DNA of 64,000 nt, taken from NCBI GenBank assembly GCA_023362775.1, contig JALMGJ010000003.1, positions 79,711,355 to 79,775,354 on the forward strand, given 5' to 3'. A program made the position numbers and the translations under genes. This document shows positions 1-10,400 of this stretch, one piece after another; position 1 is the stretch's first letter; each line of letters opens with the position of its first letter. The notes beneath the pieces were generated by a model, which did not search any database, was not told where the DNA came from, and was given only the letters and a program-made list of their open reading frames with translations. Source of the stretch: Charina bottae (Eukaryota; Chordata; Lepidosauria; Squamata; Charinaidae).

Positions 1-150
1 AAATGCTGCAACTAATCTACTTGCACTGGATGTCAGTATGCAAGTATGTAAGGTCAGCATTTATGTGATGTTACTATGGATATGTCAGAATTCTGTCATT
101 ATTGCAGCTAACTGTAGTGCTAATGACTTTATTTCTATAATTTTTATCAT

Positions 151-372
151 GCCTTTATTATTTTTATAAATAACTCAAGGCGGCAAACATACCTAATACT
201 CCTTCCTCCTCCTATTTTACCCACAATAGCAACCCTGTGAGGTGAGTTGGGCTGAGAAACAGGGACTGGCCCAAGGCCACCCAGCTGGCTTTCATGCCTA
301 AGGAGGGACTAGAACTCACAGTCTCCTGGTTTCTAGCCCGTTGCCTTAACCACTAGACCAAACTGGCTCTCT
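151..372 (-). repeat. tRNA-derived SINE, near full length
   Basis: Read on the minus strand, it begins with a tRNA-like RNA polymerase III promoter: an A box in the complement of 342-359 (tggtctagtggttaaggc) and a B-box-like agttctagtcc in the complement of 306-316. The body follows (ccttgggccagtc, then cagcccaactcacc) and ends with a tail resembling ttatttataaaaataataaa. The same body lies in plus orientation at 26172-26351, so it is a dispersed family. Head and body match a tRNA-derived SINE widespread in squamates; the family name is not certain. No clear target-site duplication was found. Confidence 0.75.
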
Positions 373-2812
373 CCATCTCCAGTATGGAGGCATGACTATG
401 CATAAATCCTCACATCATATGTTCCCAAGCATGTCTGACCTCAGTCACTAAGTTCCTGATTTTGGCACACTGAGCATCAAAGACTGAAAGGGCATTTGGC
501 TCATACAGATTTGAGCACAAATAAAACACTGACCTGTTCTTACATTGCATTCCAGCAGGTTGATTGAAGACTTAGTGGCTTCACTTCACATAAGATACTA
601 AGTTTGGTTAATGTTAACCTTGGTTTAATTTCTGGTGACTTAACATGTGAAAACGTAGATCATTTGCTTGGCTTATTGTGTAGTGTGTGAATCCAATGCA
701 TTGTGTCCATTTATTAACCAGGTTATGATGTTGTGTGAGCACAGCCATTGTGGTTCTGGTTTCTGGTAAGGGTGAGTCCGTGATCATACAGGGAGATGTT
801 TGCTCTCCAGTGAACCTAAATAGAACTCTCCTCCCAGTTTTTACCATCCACTGAGAGGATTGAGACTGGAGATGAGACCAGCATCTATTGTGCAGCCCCC
901 TACAAGTTCAGCATGTACAAATTCAGACGAATGCAGGGAGTAGTGTGTATAAGCATAAGCCCTATGCAGGCATGGGCCTGCACATGCAAAGGCTGAAATG
1001 ATCCCAGCCAGGGATCAAGCTGGTTGTAGTTCCTGATTATGGAGAAGTTTGTAAGTACTTCCAGCAAAACATAACCTATACATCTCCTATGACCTTCATG
1101 CTTCATGTATGTAGGGCTGCCTGGTGCAGGGAACAGTGAAGGTAGCTTTCATGCGTACTACTCATTGCCCCAATGCATATTTAACCTTCTTATATGCAGA
1201 CTGAGTGCCTGCAGAGGCTTCTTTGATTCTTAGTTTCCAGTGGCACAGATACATATGCTTATAGGTGAATCTCATCAAATGTATTTGTTATGTATATTAA
1301 CATACTTTTCCTTGACCAGGCTTCTTCCTTGCAGGCATTTAGGAGAGCTTGAAAACGTATTCTTGTTTTTGGTTTTTGTTGTTGTCATTTTTTTCCAGTT
1401 CCTGAAAGTGAAATGCACTTAGTGGAATTTCCTACTGAAATAATAACAGTAACAATAATCATCCTCCAGATACAAAACAGATAAGTAGATGGCAATTATA
1501 TGTATTTATGTCATTCAGTTGTCTTCATTCTTCACTAGGACAGTATTCTGAATGGCAGTTTTTAAAAAAGAGAGAGAAGTCTATAATCAGGCTCAAAAAG
1601 ACTTTCCTTGAGCCCTGAGACTTCTATGATAGGATCAGCGATTGTATTTGTAAAGAGAATGTGATGAGAAGAGGGAACATGATTTAAAGAGACAGTTCTT
1701 TTGTTAGAGGTTACTGATCCACTGGAAAAGAGAGAGGGTTTCATTAGTCAGAAGAAAAGATGCTTCAGAGAGTTTACTACTTGGCTGATCCTTTTTCACG
1801 CAATGTGATCATGTCGGCTTCTGCCAGTCCATTGTTTTAAAGCATTACACTTTGTATTTGACTCATTTCAGCTCAGTCACTATGTTCACAGCAGATACTG
1901 TGATAATGGATCAATATATGATTCCTCTCTGAAATCAATTGCAGATTAAAAAGTGGCATGGATGACATGAATAACAATTCTGTCTGAAATTGGATGAATG
2001 AATTACACTGGATTCATCTAAACCCCAAACCAAATCAGGCCATTTCTGAGAAATGCTGTGATTCTCCAAGGTCAGGTACAATTCTTTCCAAATTCTGCAT
2101 ATTTTGAGTGATTTGGCATTTTATAGGGCTGAAGAAGAGATTCTATATTTGCAGACATTGCAAATTTGCTTTTCTTTTTCCATATTCGAACAATGCCAGA
2201 GTGCAGAAGTTGCTTAAAGGAGAAAATCTGAGTGACAGACAAATCTGCATTTTTTATGGTCAATATTTCCTTGTTAGATCCTACCCTCTCCATAGTTACA
2301 AAGTACAACATTTGCACACTATATACTTCAACTAATTGTCAGGCTTTGTGTTGCATACAGCTATAATTCTCAACTCTCCAGACATTTAACCTTATTCAGA
2401 AACCTCTATTACAGCTAGATTAGCTGTTTTACATTTGAAGCCATATATACAGTGTATGTTGTATATCTGCCTACTGCAGAACCCAGGATTCATATACAAA
2501 CACCCAGTCACATTGATTGATTCATCCCAAGGTTTAAATTTTAAGCCTTTTCAAGCCAGTAGCAACTTGGCATTTTCTTCTTGCCCTTGTACAGTAATTG
2601 GGAGGCATCTGCTCAGGACACACATTCTCTCTTCAGTTCTCTCCGGCTTGAGAACTACTGGTTCCTGCCTTACCAGCATCACTTTTGACATTAATTGCTC
2701 TAATATATTTGCTGAGAAGTCTGTAATTACTGTATCACAATCAGTTGATGGAGATATTGGAAAATTTGTTCTTACTTTTACCAATACAAATCATTGTGCA
2801 CGGTCCAAATGT
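373..2812. other. No recognisable feature
   Basis: AT-rich sequence between a SINE and a BovB insertion. The short open frames here are scattered over both strands, lack domain signatures and show no splice-like conservation that can be judged from one sequence. I see no gene or repeat family. Confidence 0.5.
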
Positions 2813-3746
2813 TACTTCAAGACTTTTTGCTGTTGTTCAGTTGTTTAGTCATGTCCAACTCTTTGTGACCTCATGGACCATAGCACACCAGGCCTTCCTG
2901 TCCTCCACTGCCTCCCGGAGTTTACTCAAATTCATGTTCATTACATCGGTGATGCTATCTAACCATCTCATCCTCTGCCTTCCCCTTCTCCTTTTGCCTT
3001 CAGTCTTTCCCAGCATCAGGGTCTTTTCCAGTGAGTCTTCTCTTCACATTAGGTGGCCAAAGTATTTGAGCTTCAGCTTCAGCATTTGTCCTTCCAATGA
3101 GCAGTCAGGGTTGATTTCCTTTAGGACTGACTGATTTGACCTCCTTGCAGTCCAAGGGACTCTTAAGAGTCTTATCCAGCACCACAGTTTGAAAGCATCA
3201 ATTCTTCGGTGCTCAGCCTTCCTTATGGTCCAACTCTCACAGCCATACATTACTACTGGAAAAACCATAGCTTTAATTATACGGACCTTTGTCGGCAAGG
3301 TGATATCTCTGCTTTTTAATATGCTGTCTAGGTTTGCCATAGCTTTCCTCCCAAGGAGCAAGCGTCTTTTAATTTCATGGCTGCAGTCACCGTCTGCGGT
3401 GATCTTGGAGCCCAAGAAAATAAAATCTGTCACTGCTTCCATTTCTTCCCCATTTATTTGCCAGGAGGTGATGGGACCAGATGCCATGATCTTAGTTTTT
3501 TTAATGTTGAGTTTCAAGCCAGTTTTTTCACTCTCCTCTTTCACCCTCATCAAGAGGCTCTTTAGTTCCTCTTCATTTTCTGCCATTAGGGTAGTATCGT
3601 CTGCATATCTGAGGTTGTTGATATTTCTCCTGGCAATCTTAACTCTGGCTTTTGATTCATCCAGCCCGGCATTTCTCATGATGTACTCTGCATATAAGTT
3701 AAATAAGCAGGGTGACAATATACAGCCTTGTCGTACTTCGAGACTT
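2813..3746 (-). mobile_element. 5'-truncated RTE/BovB LINE with TSD
   Basis: The element occupies about 2826-3733 on the minus strand. Its flanks are a 13-bp direct repeat with one mismatch: tacttcaagactt (2813-2825) and tacttcgagactt (3734-3746), as expected for target-primed reverse transcription. It keeps only the 3' third of the LINE. The 3' end (left side) has the BovB signature gttgttcagttgtttagtc. This copy looks closer to the BovB of ruminants than the other copies in the window do, judged from memory of the mammalian consensus. It lies 100 bp from a hAT MITE. Confidence 0.85.
3044..3733 (-). pseudogene. BovB reverse transcriptase, C-terminal part
   Basis: The open minus-strand frame covers the palm and thumb of an RTE reverse transcriptase. 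It shows VRQGCILSP, then LFNLYAEYIM, the catalytic YADDTTLMAE (the two aspartates bind metal in RT), then LGSKITADGDCSHEIKRRL and PWTARRSNQS. The endonuclease and the first RT motifs are missing because the insertion is 5'-truncated. The frame runs through the target-site duplication into flanking DNA at its 5' end, so the first residues of the open frame (coded by 3734-3784) are not BovB. It closes around 3044, before the end of the element. It cannot make a working protein. Confidence 0.85.
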
Positions 3747-3831
3747 AGAACATGAGAAATTCCAAAGGGGAAAATAATCACCATATAATCAAGAAGCTAT
3801 AGTCTGGTAATCATATGGGGAGGGGGCATGC

Positions 3832-4118
3832 ATCTATGCCAGGGCTTTCCAAAGTTTTCCCATGGCGACACACCAACCGCTGTTGGTGTGTCACCACGGG
3901 AAAACCCGGAAGTGCCGCCGTTGTGGCAGCGCGCAAAAACCCGGAAGCGCTGCTGCTGCTTTCGTATTTTTGCGTGCCGCCATTGGTGTGTTGCCGCGGG
4001 AAAACCCGGAAGCGCTGATGATGATCAGCGCTTCCGGGTTGTGTGGCGACACACCAGACTGTGTGTGGTGACACACTTTTGTGTCGTGACACACAGTTTG
4101 GAAAGCTCTGATCTATGC
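3832..4118. mobile_element. Non-autonomous hAT MITE with 8-bp TSD
   Basis: A 271-bp element (3840-4110) begins cagggctttccaaag and ends gtttggaaagctctg, so the ends are inverted repeats. It is flanked by perfect 8-bp duplications, atctatgc at 3832-3839 and 4111-4118; 8 bp is the hAT target-site length. The inside is built from repeats of cccggaagcgctg and gtgtgtcgccac-type motifs in both orientations, including a hairpin around agcgctgatgatgatcagcgct. There is no transposase, so it depends on an autonomous relative. The same family supplies the inner element at 49573-51066 and the partial copy at 63661. Confidence 0.9.
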
Positions 4119-4726
4119 AGTCTAACCTAAAACAATCCCTGTGGCTGTATTGGCAAGCTGGATTAAAAAAAATCAAAAGTCACAAAATAAACACCTAATC
4201 ACAGCCCTCAAAACAGCTGGAACACTCAAAACAGTGCAGCTCCAAACGGTCAAGTTTTATTCTGAGTATAAATCATGTATGTTTCATTTGGAATGTTTTG
4301 CCTCCCTGTATATTTGCAGCCTTAAATAGCAGAAGGCAAAAAGGCATCAGGCTACTGACAAGTAGCTATTAGGATCAGTGGCTCACAGTCTGCTGCTATA
4401 CCTTACAATCAGTTTTTGATAGGTTTGGGTGCCTCTTTCTTCCATTGCTCTTTTCCTTCTGAAAACTCTGCAGCTTCTTGGGAGTAAGTTTCTGTTGTGC
4501 TGACTATGTGACTCAACTCATGTAACTCCCCTGAGGGGCCAGTAGTGATACTTTTGCAAGAGAACCTCTGTTTCCCTGGGAATCTCCCAGGAGCAAAAGC
4601 TCATGAACATGTGTCTAGTAAGGAGCAAACTATATGGTCTGTGAAATGCTTTCTGTGCTGCAGGCTTTCTAATGTTATTTTGACCTGAATGTAAGCATCT
4701 GGTGGACTGATCCAAGTAAGGGACCG
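4119..4726. other. No recognisable feature
   Basis: Unique-looking AT-rich sequence between the MITE and an L2 tail. Open frames are short and without motifs. Confidence 0.45.
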
Positions 4727-4890
4727 TTTATTTATTTTTATTTATTTATTTTTCAAATTTTGCCACCACCCATCTCCCCCAAAAAGAGGGACTCTGGGCA
4801 GTTTACAACAATAAACAGATTAAAACAATGAGTATAAATAACAGCTAAAATATTAATACAAAATTGTGAATATAAATATAAACCATGATG
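4727..4890 (-). repeat. L2-type LINE 3' tail
   Basis: The sequence starts with a run of tttattta repeats (the inverted tail), then gccaccacccatctccc, gggactctgggcagtttac and an A-rich stretch. Equivalent cassettes occur at 7376, 27645, 35117 and 62996. At 27645-28040 the cassette is joined to the C-terminal coding end of an L2 reverse transcriptase, which is the reason for the family call here. Confidence 0.6.
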
Positions 4891-5741
4891 ATGGGCAGGG
4901 GTGATTTAACCCTTCTTCTTAGCTTCTTTGATTAGAGAAAAGTCATTTCTTGTGCCAAAGGCATGTGTTTTTTAAAACATTGCATTGCTACTAAGAGAGT
5001 TGTTTTTAAACCTATATATCCATAGGTTTTGATAGTAGTGGGATTTTTATTTTTAAAAGGTGAGGGTCTCCTTCCACGTGGTTCACGATTTCTAACAATA
5101 TGTCCATCATCGATAGTATGGAAGAATCCATGTCATACAGAGGATGAGGATGAGGATGAGGATTCAATTTGCATCTCACCATTCTGTCTAGAAGCCACAA
5201 AGATATGTTTGCAAGGATGATACAAGGGGATTGGATTTTAAAAGGCTCATCATTTATTAACAAAAAACAACAAAATATGAGTAACCATAACTCTTTTCCC
5301 ATAGCAATCTTTGTTCCAAAAAAGAAAAATGAATTATAAATAAAGTAAATTCAAGCAAAGTTCATTTTTCCACTTTTTTCTGTGGACAGAGATAAGTTTC
5401 CAAGTTCTAATATTTGGATTTTTTGATGGAAGGATATTAAAAGAGCAGGGAGCAGCTGAAATAGTTGTATACATCACAGCAATATTGCATGACATTATTT
5501 GGATTTGCAGCTTTGGCATATTACTTGGTCTATCAGTGAGATATATTACTAGAATCCATCAATATATAGTGCTTTTTTCTATGTAAACTGCTCAGGACCC
5601 AAATTTAATTCTGGTAAACTTCAGTGAGACTCATGAGCAGCTGCAGAGACAATTAAGAAAAGATAAAGATGGAAAAAAATCAAGTGAAGAATAGGATCAA
5701 TGCAGACAGTCAATAGAAATTCATCTCAAAAAATCCTTAAA
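4891..5741. other. No gene; short (gatgag)n tract
   Basis: No gene or dispersed repeat recognised. A short imperfect hexanucleotide run of gatgag lies at about 5143-5162. The rest is AT-rich with short frames only. Confidence 0.45.
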
Positions 5742-5743
5742 TA

Positions 5744-5836
<93 letters not shown>
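5742..5836. repeat. Compound microsatellite (TCTG)n(TTTC)n
   Basis: About seven tctg/gtct repeats run directly into about sixteen tttc repeats. It adjoins the 3' end of the inverted SINE at 5855, so it probably grew from that SINE's tail. Confidence 0.95.
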
Positions 5837-5853
5837 GGATTAGGTTGATCTGT

Positions 5854-6100
5854 TTTTGTTTATTAGTCATCTTGTTGTAAAACCTGATACCAATTAGGGT
5901 TGGAAGGGAGTGACTGAATCAAGGTCCCCCAGTTGACTTCCATGCTTAAGGGAAGACTAGAAACTGGGTCTTCCCACTTCTAGTCTAGCGCCTTAACCAC
6001 TACACCATGCTATTATGGTAAATATCTTAAAATCTCCTACTTTGTAATTTAACTAAGATGATATAAGAGGCTTTAAGACTGCATAGACTGTATGGCTGTG
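5854..6100 (-). repeat. Direct duplication, copy 1, holding a SINE
   Basis: It contains a tRNA-derived SINE fragment on the minus strand (about 5862-6012, with the A box in the complement of the ccttaaccactacacc block) plus about 90 bp of flank ending tatggctgtg. The whole block recurs at 6457-6719 with few differences. Since the same non-SINE flank is present in both, this is a duplication of a locus and not two independent SINE insertions. Confidence 0.85.
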
Positions 6101-6456
6101 ACAACTAGAAAATCTGATGAAATATGTGTTATATGGGGCCATAACTCTAGCAGAGCACATGCTTAGGTGTCAGCATTGTTCAAACTTCTGGACTGATATT
6201 TGGTTAGTTTGAATCTTGTGCTTGGTACTCCTTTGTAATTATTGGACTGTTGGAATTAAGCAACTCTACTACAAACAGGTGGTACTGGTACAAGTGTGTG
6301 AACTGATTTGCAGATTACTCAGAATTCATAGCTTGCTATTGTGGTTGTGGTTGTTTTTCTTGTGTTTGTTCCACATGGTTGTAGTGTGTGCCTTATTTTT
6401 CACAGCATTTGCCTAACTCTTACAGCAAAAGTATCAATGCATTATGCATCAAGTGG
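6101..6456. other. Spacer between the duplicated blocks
   Basis: A 356-bp stretch separates the two copies. It holds a 66-codon open frame rich in Leu, Cys and Phe without recognisable motifs, which I do not call a gene. Confidence 0.5.
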
Positions 6457-6719
6457 TTTTGTTTATTAGTCATCTTGTTGTAAAACCTGATACCAATTAG
6501 GGTTGGAAGGGAGTGACTGAATCAAGGTCCCCCAGTTGACTTCCATGCTTAAGAAGACTAGAAACTGGGTCTTCCCACTTCTAGTCTAGCACCTTAACCA
6601 CTACACCATGCTGGGTCTCCTAAGCTTACTATTGTGGTAAATATCTTAAAATCTCCTACTTTGTAATTTAGATAAGATGATATAAGAGGCTTTAAGACTG
6701 CATAGACTATATGGCTGTG
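6457..6719 (-). repeat. Direct duplication, copy 2, holding a SINE
   Basis: Second copy of the 5854-6100 block, offset by about 603 bp at the left end and 619 bp at the right end. It has a small deletion in the SINE (aag against aaggga) and an extra stretch of about 17 bp (gggtctcctaagcttac) after the SINE head. The microsatellite left of copy 1 is absent here, which puts the duplication breakpoint at the SINE tail. Confidence 0.85.
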
Positions 6720-6966
6720 TTCATATAGTACAATGAACCTGTTTAATTTCTAGTAGCTGTATGTACACAATGGGCTAGTTTTAACCTGGGCACATTGTTT
6801 GGTTTTGTTTGCTGTGGATTATGGTGGGTATGTAAACCCATGAGTTTGCAGTTTAATTCATTGTGTGAATTAGCCCAAATGGATTAATACAGAAATTGGA
6901 CGTGTGAAAGCGGTCACTCCATCTTACATCAATGGCAGTGGATTTTCTTGAACAGTAAATGAGAGC

Positions 6967-7187
6967 ACATAAAGATAGGGTGTCTGTAGCTTGAATCATG
7001 TCAACTGGATTTCTATTTTCTTAGTGGAAACTAAGTGGAAACTAAGTCTGAGCTCAGACTGAAGAAGCTCCTTGGATAAGGAGCGAAACGTTTCCACTAA
7101 GAAAATAGAAATCCAGTTGACATGATTCAAGCTACAGACAATTCCACCTGGCTGACTGAGAACCTTCATAGACATAAAGATAGGGTG
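6967..7187 (+). mobile_element. Penelope-like short retroposon, inverted dimer, 16-bp TSD
   Basis: The insertion at 6983-7171 is bounded by a perfect 16-bp duplication, acataaagatagggtg (6967-6982 and 7172-7187). The right part (7053-7171) is a sense copy of the repeat also found at 41054, 41297 and 59819: gactgaagaagctcc, a hairpin, gcgaaacgtttcc, then tccagttgacatg and ccttcatagac. The left part (6983-7032) is the same repeat in antisense, followed by a repeated taagtggaaac. Long variable TSDs indicate retroposition. The inverted head is compatible with twin priming or with the inverted ends known in Penelope-like elements. That family name is an inference. Confidence 0.75.
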
Positions 7188-7356
7188 AGAAACATTGGCC
7201 ATAACTACCTAAGCACAATCCCCTCACCTCATTCAAATCTTACGTCTGACTTTACTGAGAAAGCTAATGGGAATGGGCACCAACTGAGATACTTCCTTTG
7301 GATAGTACCTCTCTCAGTAAAGGTAGACAATCAGTCCACAAGGTGGACCACTGCTG

Positions 7357-7377
7357 GTTTGTTTGTTTGTTTGTTTG

Positions 7378-7420
<43 letters not shown>

Positions 7421-7472
7421 TTTTATATAGCTGCCCATCTCAAACCAGTGACTCTGGGCGGCTAACAATCAT
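7357..7472 (-). repeat. L2-type 3' tail with (GTTT)n(ATTT)n
   Basis: A microsatellite of gttt repeats passes into about a dozen attt repeats (7357-7423). It is followed by tagctgcccatctca and gactctgggcggctaac, the inverted 3' end seen in the L2 copies of this window. Confidence 0.65.
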
Positions 7473-10400
7473 GCCATGGAAGGATTTGTACTCAGTGCTA
7501 ATAGCCCTGAGATAATTTGTATTAATGCTGCACATAAAAGTCCTGCATCTTTTTTCACCATTTCTCATTTAATTTGATGAGAGTGAGCTTTAGAGGAATT
7601 CTTATGAATGGGGAATAGCCTTCCAGCACATATTTAGTTTGAGGTGGTCAAGTTGTGTGTGTGAATGTCCTGATTTTCACTGTCCAGTCCTCTTCCCTGG
7701 GGCCAGCAATCTCTTTGTTTCCCATGCAAGGCATGGGGATCAATAAGCATAAGTTGTAGGAAATTTCATCTTATCCACCCTGTGTCAATCTGCTGGAAGA
7801 AACTTAACAATGTTTTTAGGTTGCCAATAATAGACTGGAATATTCCCAGTATGGGAATAAAATATTCCCAGTATGGACTGTTTTTGAGTACCCAGAATGG
7901 AGTGGACAATAGGTAATCAGTGAGAAGAATGCATGAGTGGTAGCTCATTTAAATGTGCTTGTGTCTATCAATAGGAAAAACTCTGATTTATGAGCCAGAA
8001 ATCTGTCACCAGAATATGTTAATCAGTCAGTTTTTCTTGGTCTCAAAATCAGATCTCTAAATTGTCTGTCTTCTTGAGACCCATGCTGGGCAGTTGTTTT
8101 ATTCTTACAATCTCCATCAGCACAAGTAATTTCTTTGTGCCTGGTATATTTGCCACATGATGCTTCCCACAACAGGCAAACTATTAAACTGGCACATTTG
8201 TTGGCAGCAGCACTGGGAATAATCTTCTCGGGCATTTTCAAAACCACATGGAACATATTGTACTGGGAGGGGTATTTCTTTTTACTCTAAAGTTCAGGAA
8301 AAATGATAGCAGAAAAGTAAATGAACCAGCAAATTGTTATCTCAACAAGGGTGCTACAAGGTGACATTTTCACAAAAGCCCCATTTTGAATCAAATGTGA
8401 CCTTTTAATGTTTCAGTGACCCAATTCAAGTTTTAAGACATACTTACAACTAGCAAACATTCTACACAGTCACATCTTACTGGCCAGAGCAATCTAATTT
8501 ATAGATTTCTTGGAGACCTCCCATAAAGCAACGTCATCATCTGAAAAGGCCTGGCTCACAAAAACCTTTAGGAAAAAGGATTACAATTGATTTTCAGCAT
8601 TCAGGCTTTGTCCAAGAGCCAAGTCCCTTCAGTAGCATTTTTATCTCTAGGAGACCTTATTTATTGGAGCATGTCAGAATCAGTAATTCATCAGATAAGT
8701 AATGTGTAAGAATAACTAATAAATTAATGGCCCATTCATTGGGAATACAATCAGCTGACACAACATGTTTAGCAATAGAGTGCTTTAAAACAAAGTGCAA
8801 TTGAACTATCTCACTGACATAGGAAGGACCTTATGGGCACATGTCATTCATCTTAAAATAGTTAAATCAGACAGTAAAAAAAAGTACTCATATGTTTCAG
8901 ATGGCCTGCCTAAGTCACTCATGGTTTACATGTCCATGAACAACAGGAAACATAGATACTTGATTATTGCATTATAATGCATTACAGGAGGCAGGGAGAT
9001 AGAAAGTAATAGCCAAATCTTTCTTCATGCTCAAACCACATGATGTCCCAAGTAACATCTGCATGAATAAAATAAATTATCATGTACTTCTTTCACATAT
9101 CAGAACCCATTCCTGCACATCTCTCAATTTCCTCTCTTTCTAATCTCTCCCTTAGAACAAATATATCATTGCATAAACACTTGGTCTCAAAATGTTCTGC
9201 AGGCTTTTTAGAAATGACAGGACCTAGCAAAATATCTATTTCCCTTGCCACTCAGCATAAGGATAAGGTGAAAATTATTAACGCGACTATTTTGGACATG
9301 CTGTCAGGTCTGTGGACAAAGCAACTGGATGGTGAAATCAATCAAATGCAACATCAACCTAAATATGCTTTGTTATTTTGCAGTTTGTGTACGGCAATAT
9401 CTTGCACAAGTTGTGATTTACCCAGCAGGAAAATAAAGTAGCGGATGACAAATTAGCTGCTGCTGGTTTACTGCCCATCTCTGCCAACAAATCATTTAAC
9501 TATGATTCACTCAGTCCTCTACAAAATGAAGACTCGAATAATTTCTCTCTGTCATCTTTCAAGTAAAGACTTCCTTATGAAGTTGATCTGTCAGAATTTA
9601 TCTTTAGATACTGCAAACAAAACTATTTAATTTACAGCCTGAAAAAAAAAGTCTATAAAAATATACCATCCACCTGGTTGATGGCTTCAAAAATGACTTC
9701 AAAAACCAGTGGTCTAAGTCAGAACAGTACATAGAAATTGGACATCTCTTTTTTGGGGGGTGGGGAGGAGTTAATTAAGCAATCTGAAATTGTATAACCT
9801 GAGGTGACCTCTGATCACTCTACAAAGTCACTTCTTTTTTTCTCCCCCTTTTAGCTTTGGTAAAACTATAGAAGAAAATTAGAAGCTAGATATGCTGAAT
9901 TTTTCCATTATTATTTCAGCAAACGTACCCTTGACATGCACTGATGAACTTTAACTTAGTAGTGAATAATTAGAGATATACAGGTCAATAAGAAACTCAA
10001 TTTAACTATACAACGGTGAATGATAGATTAGTAAGATTTGTTCTCTGATCAACCCTCTTAAAATAAAGGAGGGTTAAAAACTGTCTGGGCTTTTGGTAAT
10101 TATAAACTTGATTCAGTTCAATGGCTTGATTCATTTAATATGCTCAGTTTTTATGTATGTTTAAATTCTTACAATATATCCCAAATAAGAAGAAAATAAA
10201 AAGAATGAGATTTACTGATCCTTCAAAATGCAGGATAAGATAGATTCTTCCTAACCGGGAGGCTTTATGTGGGGGATTTATTATCTTTCCACAGCAAAAC
10301 CTGAGATATCTTTGTGAAGATTTAAATTTTTCAACAAATAATAATGCAGCATATACCAATATTAATTAGTGATATTAGTTTCAGAAGAAAAGTTGTCCAT

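Noticed and set aside
150..372. Functional tRNA gene
   Set aside because: The A- and B-box-like motifs belong to a SINE head. The cloverleaf arms are degenerate and the body is a repeat.
2435..2848. Plus-strand frame of 137 codons
   Set aside because: It runs into the BovB tail, has no domain, and overlaps a similar-sized antisense frame.
9082..9441. Plus-strand frame of 119 codons
   Set aside because: No motif or recognisable similarity; composition is like its surroundings.
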